Positions 19,996 to 29,207 of a stretch of 29,207 nucleotides of DNA are shown here, in pieces. How positions within the stretch are numbered: the first letter of the stretch is position 1; each line of letters opens with the position of its first letter. The notes under the pieces were generated by a model that ran no database searches, was not told the origin of the DNA, and saw only the letters and a list, made by a program, of their open reading frames with translations. The translations under genes and the position numbers were made by a program. The DNA comes from Asterionellopsis glacialis (Eukaryota; Bacillariophyta; Plagiogrammaphyceae; Rhaphoneidales; Asterionellopsidaceae): positions 1 to 29,207 of the forward strand of contig WKLE02003172.1 of the NCBI GenBank assembly GCA_014885115.2. Direction: 5' to 3'.

Positions 19996-21517
19996 TCGAA
20001 GAATCTTCGAGGTTTGATATGGGCTATTCAGTACGGATAAAACATATTCCTGCCGTGTATAAGAGTAGTGGATACAATACGAATGAGGTGTATTTATTAT
20101 ACGACAATAATGTACGTACAGGTACTAAAATGCAACAATCAATAATGCACCCTCCGAAAAAGAAAAGCAAGAATCTGATGAAAATACAGAAAGAACGCTG
20201 AGTTCCCATGCTGCAACAGAATTTCTATCCATACAATATATTATTAAAAATAATACTCCGTATATTATTTATTACAGCGAAAGTTGAACAATATTGCTTC
20301 CAAGAACTTCTTCAAGTCCAGTAGTAATATTAGACTTATTAATTGAGCACTAGGAAGTATCAGTAAGGACAAAATAGTACATTTTAAAAGCTTGGTACCC
20401 GTACAAACTACTGGAATAATACAGCTCTTTGAACCTTACAGGTACTACTGTACATACTTGGAATACTTACTTTGTTCTACGACTCAATCAAATCCAATTT
20501 TTCCTTGTAGGGGGGCGGAATATGTAGTAGTAATAACTTTTAATGAGGTCGTACCAAGTTGGACTGGTACTAACTAAATATTGGTTGTATTAAGGACATA
20601 GCTTCGGGGAATTTCAAAAAAAATTCTGCAACTGACGACAATGCAATTATGCTTATTCGGTATGTATTCTTAAGTATGTTCTTCCTGTGTGTCAAAGAGT
20701 CCATGAACCAGTATTAAATAAAAAGAATGAAAATTCCAACTTGAAGCTGAACCTTCAGAAGCGAAGCTTTACATCAGAACAGGATTTGCCCGAAATAAAT
20801 CATCCGCTTCTATTATAGCAGCTTTCTCCAGTTGAGAATATATTGCCCCCAAATGCGAATATATGTCTCTAATAGTCCATTCAATCATTTGCTACTGATT
20901 ATAGATACCACATTCTGAAATACACCCTTTTCAAAAATAATTATAGACTTCCTTCAAAATGCTCTCTAATTCCAATAGATTATAGGAAATCTTATTTAGC
21001 GCAGGTTGGCGAATTCCTTGATCTGTATATTTACATTCTAGATACTAAATAAAATCCCCTTATCTGGAGCGATACTTGTTCTCAAGAAAGACAACTTCCT
21101 TGTACCCGATCTACTGCTAAAGCGCGAAAGATGTTTACTGCCAAGTACAAGCCAACTATGCGCTCGTAATTATTCTAGCATCTCTTACCCTGCTCATGAA
21201 ACAGACAATGATTCACGAAATGCAATGAAACGCATCAACAAGTCGATCATTCTAAACCTAAGAGCTTCGTTTATAATGTACATAGAAAGATTCGCAAAAG
21301 CCAGTCATATGTCAAGCAAAATATTGAAATAAAGTTGTTTAAAGTTAAAGAATTACATGCAAATTACTTTTCACGATTACCTTTACAAATGGTATAATTT
21401 TGAAATTCACAACTACAGCTTTGGATAGGAATATTTCCCCAACTTGTTCGTACGCACACCTGTCGTTCTCTGTAGCAATTGGAGCCCTTGATCTTTGGAG
21501 GAACTTTCATTCCTCAC
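19996..21517. other. AT-rich intergenic region downstream of the HA-domain gene
   Basis: No gene is supported. It begins with a 15-base inverted word TCGAAGAATCTTCGA right after the tandem duplication. A plus frame at 20019-20201 (60 codons) ends in Lys-rich sequence with no recognised domain. An AT-rich stretch lies at 20225-20275. The remaining bases show no repeat or RNA structure that I can name. Confidence 0.4.
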
Positions 21518-22402
21518 TTACTCAAAACCAATTTGTTTGAGCCTTTTCGTGCGATCTTCGGTCAATATCTTTCGGCGCATACGCTGGACCCTAACCCACC
21601 TTCCAAGCTTGGGATCCTCAGCATAGTGCTTTGGAACATTGCAGTCACCATGCTTCAGCTTATACCTAACGAGACGTTGGTACATGGTGTCCCATGACTC
21701 CTGCATGGTCCAAACGAAACCGACAGCGTCGAGACGTTGAACTCTGTCTTCTGACAGAATACCAGATTTCTTGAGCGTACGCTGCTTTTGAACCCAGTTT
21801 CCGAGCTTGGGAATTTCTTTGTAGTCTTGAGGGACAATGCAGTCGCCGTGGCAGGATTTGTATTCAAGCAAACGTTCAAACATAATATCCCACGCTTCAC
21901 GCTTGTAACGACCTGTTCCCGTTTGGGGTGTAGGAGGGATGGGATTGTGCTGGTGGTGCACAGGCTGATTTGGGAATCGTCCGCCCATAGGGTAAAATCC
22001 ACCACCGGGCATTCCATACTGTCCTGGCATACCAGGGTAGGGGGGCATTCCTCCCATCATACCTTGAGCGCCAAGCATCTGGCGTTGGGACATCATCATG
22101 GCTGGGTTCCCGTATCCCCCGGGCATGGGCATACCTCCTTGCATACGTGCAATTGCAAGGTATTCCATATTGGCACCGCCTTCCATGCCAGGGTACATTC
22201 CTCCGCCGTAAGGATTCATGCCCATCATGGCAGCCTGTTCATCAGGCATCATTCCCGAAGTCATTGAATCAGGCATCAAGCCGTATTGATCGATTCCCAT
22301 GTTTGCGGCGACAACGGGATCCATCTGACCACGTCGCGTGGGCCCTGCATTACCTGGTGCCTTGGGACTACTTGTTGACTTCCGTGATTTAGCCGGAGGC
22401 AT
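21518..22402 (-). CDS. Met/Gly/Pro-rich protein with two helicase-associated (HA) domains
   Basis: The product is 294 residues from the first ATG (22400-22402); the frame extends to 22480 only via GTG. Residues 1-26 are basic and Ser/Pro-rich. Residues 27-140 are low complexity with about 25 Met in 114 positions, mixed with Gly, Pro and Tyr. Two HA domains (PF03457 type) follow at about 167-230 and 236-293. Each has W-D-x-M-[FY]-x-R-L, Y-K-x-x-H-G-D-C-x-V-P, a P-K-L-G-x-W-V core with Q-R, then L-[ST]-E-D-R-x-x-R-L and G-F. HA domains fold as small helical bundles thought to bind nucleic acid. They were named from bacterial helicases, but stand-alone arrays are frequent in diatoms. Here there is no helicase. 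The product is probably nuclear and DNA- or RNA-binding; its target is unknown. Confidence 0.88.
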   Translation of the reverse strand: MPPAKSRKSTSSPKAPGNAGPTRRGQMDPVVAANMGIDQYGLMPDSMTSGMMPDEQAAMMGMNPYGGGMYPGMEGGANMEYLAIARMQGGMPMPGGYGNPAMMMSQRQMLGAQGMMGGMPPYPGMPGQYGMPGGGFYPMGGRFPNQPVHHQHNPIPPTPQTGTGRYKREAWDIMFERLLEYKSCHGDCIVPQDYKEIPKLGNWVQKQRTLKKSGILSEDRVQRLDAVGFVWTMQESWDTMYQRLVRYKLKHGDCNVPKHYAEDPKLGRWVRVQRMRRKILTEDRTKRLKQIGFE

Positions 22403-22949
22403 TGTTGTTCTTGAAGAGTGGTTGATAAGATGACGATAGATTGAACAGAATCCGATTTGTAGGAAGCACTTGAAAATCACTCAAGTTAGATATTGTGGTA
22501 AGTTTGAAAATGTACAACGAATGGGCAAACCGACTGAATGCCTTCGTTTTGCGATTGTAATAAATACGACAGAATATATGCGCATATATGTAGAACCTTC
22601 ACTGAGGTAGAGAATATACGAGAACCTACCAGTTCCCGAACGCTGAAGTTCTCGAACTTCTCTGGCTTATTATGGTTCAAACGTAAAGAAAATCTTACTT
22701 CTTTCTTTATACTAAACAAGCAAGGTAGGACTACTCGTCCCCAATCAGAATAATACAGGACTGTTAGCGTGGAAGACTAGGGGAGTACATCAGATAAGCT
22801 GGTTTAGGCTAGCTGTACATATTTTTCCAAATATTTAACAGTTTGCAATTCGACCTTAGCTAAACCAAAACCAGGTTCGTTCTCTAAAAACAGAATTTCC
22901 CCTAATTCAATTAATACCACTACTACCTACTGACAACACCGTGCATTGA
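22403..22949. other. Upstream region of the HA-domain gene
   Basis: This should hold the promoter of the minus-strand HA-domain gene. A hairpin-capable word GAAGTTCTCGAACTTC lies near 22642-22657. Short open frames on both strands (for example 22486-22753) have no domain. No RNA gene is seen. Confidence 0.4.
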
Positions 22950-24330
22950 GAGTACCTGGTACCGGTACTGCTACTCTCGGTATGACCGGTAAAGAACAGT
23001 CTCTCTCTTGGTTTCGAACTTTAAAAAGGTAGGATTCCGACTGTAGAATACACAGATTTAACAAAAATGGACAATGTCCAGTAATTCTTGAATTGACCTG
23101 GTGCCTTTTCACTGCAATATACCTTTAAAAGTAGAACTGTTACCAGGCAGGTCGGTAAGATCTTATATAGCCCCCAGATAACAGCGGGCAGTTGTGCAAT
23201 ACGATCATAGTCTTCTTCTCTCAACCTAGAGATGCTGACTATCTCGTAATGTAGATTCATGTTAATTAATCGTGATACTAATACTGTATCTTATTCCGCT
23301 AGTCCTAGAATACTCTAGAGAGTAGTTCGAACAGATGATGATGATGAAAGACATTAATTGAATGATACAAAGTTAACTCATAAACCCAGTTGAACAATAC
23401 CTGGCGGTACGTACAAATCAACTACAACAACATGAATGAGGAACAATCGTCATTTATAAGGTGTATTATATAATAGAACTACCATTGCAGGTAGGACCTA
23501 CAATGTATTAGTCCTACACTGAGTAAATAAGGAGGGTACTCGACCTGTACCTGGTACAGGCAGGGTATAGATCTTTGTACGGTATGTACAGGTGTACCTG
23601 TAACGTGTAATGTACCAAATTAACAGAAATGGTACCTGTAGTACAGGTACTTACTTATCACCTGTCACATAGAAGCATCTCAGCATAGTAGGAACTACAG
23701 AGTGCTAAGTAAGATATATACCTGGTACATAAAGTAAGTTTTTAAATATGTTGTTTAGCTGGCACCAAACCTTATTGGTTTATATCTGAAAGTACCAGGC
23801 GAGGAACCTGTGCTGTACCGTACCTGGTACCTGTACCTCTGGTACCTTTATCATAACCGGTAACCCATAGTCTAGGTAACGGTAAAAGACGAAACCTGTG
23901 GGTATTGTAGACTTACTACTAGAAAAAACTCTTATGCTAAGTTACAGGTAGGACTACTATGTATAACTACACTGTAAAGGCACCTGCCACCGCATATGAG
24001 TCTACTGGTGCAAATTAAGGTAGAACAACAGGAGGTATAAAATATCTTGGGGCTGTCTGTCACCTACTGTGGATACTAGCAGGGTCCTAATACGTGTACG
24101 AGTACCTGGTACAGAGTAATAATTTTAGATTTTAGTTAATCTACCTGGTACTATCCCATCATTGGTACTGTACCAGTAAATAACTGGTACATACCTGGGA
24201 GTCCTACCTTACTTCAGTAAGATACCAGTACGCAGATACAGCAGCAGAGGGAATGAAATAAGGTTCAGTAACATTGATACTAGAGGACTACTATGACCTA
24301 GGTAGCTTAGGCCACCGTTCACTAAATGTA
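22950..24330. repeat. GTAC-saturated repeat region
   Basis: By hand count the tetramer GTAC occurs 31 times in about 1380 bases; roughly 5 would be expected for even base use. The 10-mer TACCTGGTAC occurs exactly six times: 22953, 23548, 23719, 23821, 24103 and 24142. Variants such as TGTACAGGTGTACCTGTA (about 23585) and CCGTACCTGGTACCTGTACC (about 23818) make overlapping palindromes. There are no long open frames. Confidence 0.85.
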
Positions 24331-24916
24331 CAGTGTATATAGGTTCGAGGTGCTGGTGGTCGTAGAAAGACTTAAGTCGATGAATAAAAAATAAGGAAAA
24401 TTAAATAAGGGGCTCTTATGATTGACAATGGAGAAGTGTGACTAATAGATATGCCATAATATTAATATGTATTTTCATATCGAAAATCCAAAAGATTGTT
24501 CTGAATATTGTACAGTAAGCACAGTAGGACCCTTCGTTTCAATACAAATGAATTGAAAATATCAGATTTCTAGCATTACAAAATAACGATGTGTCTATGT
24601 GTAATCCATCATCTAAGAGTCATTACGTCACGACTGCTTTATTTTACATATAATAAATTTACGCAAGGTAGTCGAATGACCAGTTTTAGCTTTCCGTGCG
24701 TATTAATAACCCCTTTTTTCCAAAACTCCACGTTATTTTCTATCCTTTCGAATTTATCTGAAATTTTTTGGTCGACCTGTGAACGATGGGAACGCTCCAC
24801 GGCTAGTCATCGGAATGACACAAAGCAAGGTGTAGTCTTGTTCTATATCTAAATAGCTATTTAATAGTTAATGAAAACAGCAGACAAGCGCTTTGGTTTT
24901 TTAGATATTAATTATT
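24331..24916. other. AT-rich spacer between GTAC region and transposase remnant
   Basis: I see no gene. A plus frame at 24589-24852 opens with ATG but shows no domain or protein-like pattern. The GTAC words stop at about 24330, and the base composition changes again near 24900, where the transposase remnant begins. Confidence 0.4.
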
Positions 24917-26893
24917 TTAATATGACTTCTGCCAATTCATCTCTTTATCTATAGCAATCCAACTCCTCAATGTATTTGTTACTGACTGAATTCCAAGTGC
25001 CTCAAGTACCTCAGTAAAAAAAATTAACTGTTCAACTGTATTTAGGGCAGTGCCACTCTTGTTGCAACACAGGATGCCAAGGACACACAGCAGTATTAGA
25101 AAAATGCTTGTGTTTGGGAGCTCCATACAAAACGGATGTGTTCAATCCTTCATTGATCTGTGTGTCATGTGTCATATGGATTAAACATTTGTGTGAGCTT
25201 TTCATTAGTATTGAATTCATCAAATACATCTTTCAGTTGTTTGTAGAGTTTTTTGTGTTTAATTTTATCTCTATATTTATGATTCTTCTCCGGATATTTT
25301 TTTGCTTTGCTGTAGTACTGATGGTTGTTGAAAAGGTGTTCTACGGGCAGGTGCATTATCCCTTTTCTTATATAGCTCAAAATCTGTTAAATGTTTATTT
25401 TGTCTCCAAAGATAGCCATAATATTTAGAAAGTTGAAGAATATCACCTTGATTTGATGTGCACTCATTAGTGTAAAGCCATTTCTTGATGATTTTTTTCC
25501 TATGGTTGGGATTGCATACCCAATCAGGAATGGTAAGTACCCTCAAAAGTAGATCTTACCAGAATCATCCAGTCTCTTGTTATTTGCATCACTTGTTCAT
25601 TCATTTAACAATCAACTTTGTATTTTCTTGAAAATTGCATGTTTCATCTGTGCCCTAATTGTGTTGTCCTCATTGGCACAGATTTTGGCAACACAGACAT
25701 AGAAGTTATCCCACACTTCCTTAACCAGTTTTATGTAAGGAAATGCTTCCATGCCTTTGTTGCTTCCATGGTGATTTTTAAACAAACATGATCTGGAGCT
25801 TCCTTATTTTATTTCATATGTTTCACATGTACTGCATTTTTTCATACATACCATAATTTAAACCCAACAACCTTCCCTGTTCTACCACTCACTAAAAAAT
25901 CATGACCCAAACTACTATTAAATGCGCTACACCTTTTCTGTCATCCCATATTGACCAAAACTGTAAGTTCTGCTTGATTTTTGTTGGGGTGGTTGTTAGG
26001 TAATTTCTCCCAATCTTCATACTTAAAATTTGCTATGTTTTCTATTGTCAATTTTGTTTCTTCAAACATGTTTTCCCTAAAAAATTCTCACAACTTTTCT
26101 GAGGATCATTCCAACTTCCAACTCTAATTTTGTAAAAGTATTCTGGTATTTTGTACTGGTCAGTCCAAGGAAACCAACATATTTGTTTACATCCAATGTT
26201 CCCATTCCCATTGTTATGTCAGAAATAATAGCATGTACCAAATTGCATTTTGATTTGATGACATCTTATTCTTATCACTACTTATTCCATAATACTAATT
26301 TCACACTATCTTAGGATTAATCTCTTGATAATATTCTATCTTTTCTGTGTCATCTTTATCTACGCATGCAATCTTGACTTTTGCTGTGAAAAGAATATTA
26401 TTTTTGGTAACGTTTGAGTTGGCTTTTTGAGATTGTTGGATGCACATTCTCTGCACAAAAAATAATCCTCCAGAGTAGTTCTTAAATGATGATATGAAAA
26501 TATTATATGATCTCAACTCCTGTAGCTCAATGGAGAACCATCTACAAAAGGATCTATCATTGCTTGAAATTTTTGTTCAACAATGTCATCCTCTGACATA
26601 TATTGGTAGTCTACATCATGGACAACCTTGAAGTCATCATCAATAGTCTTAAGGTTCCATGACCATACCTTGAGTTTGGTAGGATGTTCATTGCAAATCC
26701 TTCATGCACTTCCTCCTGACTGTAGATTTTTTAACAGATCATATTTTGTGTCATTATTACTTCTGGCACATGTTGGCAAATTACTAGTACCCAATAAAGA
26801 ACAGCTACTAGTACTTGAACTATACCCATTGTTGAGGTATGCCAGTCATTTAGATATCCTCCTACTTTTGGGTGAGGACATACTAGACTGCAT
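24917..26893 (-). pseudogene. Decayed Mutator-like (MULE-type) DDE transposase
   Basis: Read on the minus strand, fragments in all three frames line up in order over about 659 codons, from an ATG at 26891-26893 to a stop at 24917. In order: MQSSMSSPKSRRIS; acidic VVHDVDYQYMSEDD; GTLDVNKYVGFLGLTSTKYQ; FFRENMFEETKLTIEN; NMG-stop-QKR, then FNSSLGHDFLVSGRTGKVVG; KCSTCETYE; NHHGSNKGMEA; VWDNFYVCVAKICANEDNTI; IPDWVCNPNHRKK; LPVEHLFNNHQYY; DTQINEGLN; FFTEVLEALGIQS. The MGWQKR…LSGH…TGKV / GSSKxMEA / DPxHRxK / DTQxNExLN order matches, as I remember it, transposases of Mutator-like type that are repeated in diatom genomes. It is dead: in-frame stops at 26848-26846, 25943-25941 (Trp to TGA), 25806-25804 and 25614-25612, plus several frameshifts (for example near 26080). 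I found no terminal inverted repeats. Confidence 0.75.
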
Positions 26894-27378
26894 GGTATTC
26901 TTATTTGATTTATTATTATAAAATGTTGTTGTTGATTGTTGTGTCTTTTTATTGTATGTCATTAAATACTGTGCAATTTTTTTTTTTTAATTTGTGGGGT
27001 TCTTGTTGTGCTTTTGAAACACAATGTTGTTGCCTCTTAGTTGTTTGTTGGGGGCACAATAGTATGTACATTCAAATGTTGCATAGAGACTTGTTAATTG
27101 TCATGTTTTTTATTTTTATTGAGTTTTGTAGTTTTTCCTACAAATGCAATTATGCATAAAAAGAAAGTAAAAAAAAGCAACTGCCATTTTGACATCTAAA
27201 TCAAAATTCATTTAGTAACATGTCACAGTGTCTCTCCAATCCCTTTTTTGGGTTTGGCTTCTCATTTGAGACACTTCCCTGTTTAATTGTTGAGTATTTT
27301 GTTCTATTTCTACCAACTTCTTCCTTTTTCATCCAAATTTTGTCATGTATTTTTTTAACCTAAAAAATTTACAATCTC
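26894..27378. other. T/G-rich flank of the transposase remnant
   Basis: This is the 5' flank of the decayed transposase. It is rich in T runs (T12 near 26980) and TTGTTG words. A plus frame at 26905-27159 is mostly Phe, Leu and Cys read from T-rich sequence and is not accepted as a gene. No terminal repeat of the element is recognised here. Confidence 0.4.
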
Positions 27379-27778
27379 ATGAACATCACAAACCCCACCA
27401 AAGAAGTAGAAGACAAAGAGAACATTCCTATGTTTTCCAACAATGGCACAATAGCAGTGAAGCACCTATTCCCTGAGAAAAATGGTGATGTATATGACAG
27501 CAACAGAGAAATTATGGCAATATGTTTATGCAACCTGGAGACACAAGAAAATCTTCATCAGGACAGCAGCAAATGAAAGTTTGGGTTAAAGATTTTGTGC
27601 ATGAAGCACACCCACTTGTGGAACAAAACCAAGTTTTTTTCTCAAAGATCACACTTCTGTCATGAACAGCATCTGTGAAAATTTTAAACCAGAAGAGGGA
27701 AAATCCACAGGGGTTTTGGCAGTCTGCAAAAAAGAAGAATAGTGGAGAAGGATTCTTTGCCAAAATATACTTACTGGT
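27379..27778 (+). pseudogene. Broken protein-like frames, unknown, possibly mobile-element derived
   Basis: ATG at 27379 starts MNITNPTKEVEDKENIPMFS and reads protein-like to about 27515. A neighbouring frame takes over: MFMQPGDTRKSSSGQQQMKV, then WVKDFVHEAHPLVEQNQ. It meets TGA at about 27661-27663 and resumes in the same frame as ASVKILNQKRENPQGFWQSA, ending near 27778. One frame change and one stop would account for the break. I recognise no family. Its place beside a dead transposase suggests old mobile-element sequence, but this is inference. Confidence 0.35.
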
Positions 27779-29207
27779 ATGGTGATCAATCAAGAGTCTC
27801 AGAAGTAAGCAAAAAAAACAACTTATAAAAAAAATTGAAAATACATATGAAATAATTTGTAGCATCTGAAAATAATTTATATTAGTACTTAGTAATGATA
27901 AGTCAACTTATAGTTATTATTCCAGACCCTCTTTCATATTTTCCTTGCTTCACAAAATTGTCAACTTAGAGACATCCAGGAGTATTGTTTCAAGTGAAGA
28001 GTAACCTCTTGCCAAATATGGGGAGACTGTCAAAAATAAATTCCTCTCCCACATAAAAACACACATTTCTCCCCAGGAAAATCAGGAATTTGCTTTTTTT
28101 AGATGTACTGCAAAAAAAATACTGATTATTGCATAGTAAATGTGTAGAAGCCCCATAGAGAGAGAAAAGCCTGGCTGGTGCTTGTACAACTACCTTAATT
28201 GACAGAAATCTAATGCAACCATGCATATTTTTTGAGAAAATGGTAGTGCAATGGCATTTGCAACTTTTGGGAATTCAACAGTATTCTTAAAATATAAGGA
28301 AAGCCTTTACTTTGTTATGTTGGGAAGTGTTTCCAGTTTCCAAGCTTCCTGCACTAAGAACAAGTTGATCAAGAAGCATTTATAAGCTTTGGTTATGTCA
28401 CAATATCTGATATTTGGCTTTTATGGACCATTTTGCAGATCCCTTTGTTTGTTGTGGTGAATAATCATGAATTAGAAAGCCACAATGTGGGTGCCATTCT
28501 TTCACAAATTTCCTCTAGTTTTTTGTGGTGTCTATATATTGGTTTTATTTGAGGCTGGCAAGGCAGAATTCTTGGTACATGGAAAGACTGCCAAAAAATC
28601 AAAAAAATCAGACAGTTTTTTCATGTTTCTTCAATGATAACATTTCCAACCTCCAGAGTATCCACTTCTTGTTGTTTTCATAAATCTTGAATCACAAGAA
28701 AAATCATTCTTGCGTTTGCTGCTTTCATAAAAACCTAAATGAATATCCTTCAACCCTATATCTCTTTGACAGTCCTGCTTATCCTCAAAGTAAAATCCCA
28801 TATTTTATTAAAGATCATATTGTTGTTTCAGTTCTCTTGCTGAAACCCTTCTTCTACTTCTCTAGTTTCTACCTCTAGGTCATACTATACATTACAGAAT
28901 ACATATTTACCATAGTGTGCCAATAGGTGTAGTCCCTACTCACCAATAAGCAAGGACTTGATTTTTATCAAGCTTGAAATTGCTTATTTATGCAGTTGAA
29001 CAACTTTTTGTTTTTTTTGTGCTGGTTGTCCATTAATAACAAAAGCTTTTCTATTGGACACTTCACAATGTTACCAGTCTGCTGTTTGAGCACCCAGTTG
29101 CAAGCTGTCTTCTTGAAATAGACAATGTTAATTTGCTGGATGGCTCTTGTTAGGAGCATTTGAAATTTCATTACTAGTTGTGTGTTGTGGTGTTGTTGGG
29201 GGGGGGG
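27779..29207. other. Gene-poor T-rich right end, with possible coding traces
   Basis: No intact gene. On the plus strand at about 28010-28130, the reading LAKYGETVKNKFLSHIKTHI, then QENQEFAFFRCTAKK, looks like a protein remnant, as does SLAGACTTTLIDRNLMQPC near 28170-28230 in another frame. A minus frame at 28968-29171 (67 codons) starts with ATG and is Lys/Gln-rich with no domain. The window ends in a G9 run (29199-29207). Confidence 0.35.

Noticed and set aside
21505..21520. GTAAGT overlapping the stop codon of the HA-domain gene, suggesting a further exon
   Set aside because: The second HA domain ends naturally at the stop, as the first does at the same motif. I found no further HA motif downstream on the minus strand.
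22950..24330. Possible CRISPR array from the repeated TACCTGGTAC word
   Set aside because: The repeats are only 10 bp, spacing is irregular, there are no cas genes, and the sequence is eukaryotic nuclear DNA.
24335..24360. GGTTCGAGGTGC, resembling a tRNA T-loop
   Set aside because: No acceptor stem, D-arm or anticodon arm can be drawn around it. No tRNA was recognised anywhere in the window.
26905..27159. 84-codon plus frame rich in Phe, Leu and Cys
   Set aside because: It is a reading of T/G-rich low-complexity DNA upstream of the transposase remnant, without any domain.
28968..29171. 67-codon minus frame with ATG start
   Set aside because: It has no recognisable motif and sits in AT-rich sequence at the window edge. 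It could be a remnant, but nothing supports a gene.

Overview
The window looks like nuclear DNA of a photosynthetic stramenopile, most likely a diatom. The main clues are a nuclear-encoded sigma-70 factor whose N-terminus reads as a bipartite plastid pre-sequence (hydrophobic segment, then an A/FVAP cleavage site), genes with no intron or a single short GT-AG intron, and a helicase-associated (HA) domain protein of a kind common in diatoms. The species cannot be named from the sequence alone.

Layout. Positions 1-1987 hold a decayed coiled-coil/acidic reading frame of unknown family (168-912, minus) and otherwise unexplained sequence. Positions 1988-14781 are a compact block of five intact housekeeping-type genes: a MIOS-like GATOR2/SEA subunit (1988-5813, plus, one 82-bp intron), a plastid sigma factor (6614-7960, plus), an FGGY carbohydrate kinase (8130-9896, minus), a DCAF4/WDR21-like WD40 protein (10472-12651, minus, one 146-bp intron) and a RsfS/Iojap/MALSU1-type ribosome silencing factor with a mitochondrial-looking presequence (13381-14781, plus). 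From 14782 to 29207 the window is gene-poor. It holds one more clear gene, a Met-rich protein with two HA domains (21518-22402, minus), plus palindromes, tandem duplications, a foldback element, a GTAC-saturated stretch (about 22950-24330) and a decayed Mutator-like transposase (24917-26893, minus).

The genes do not form an operon or an evident pathway. They belong to nutrient signalling to TORC1 (MIOS), plastid transcription (sigma), sugar phosphorylation (FGGY), CUL4-DDB1 ubiquitylation (DCAF4) and organellar ribosome control (RsfS). Several supplied reading frames begin at TTG or GTG; for a eukaryotic nuclear gene I moved those starts to the first in-frame ATG.

I did not find a convincing new multi-gene system. 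The best leads are the repeat structures of the right half, the dead transposase, a long insertion inside sigma region 4, and the unusual acidic and Met-rich extensions of two otherwise ordinary proteins. All family assignments come from reading motifs by eye; no database search was run.
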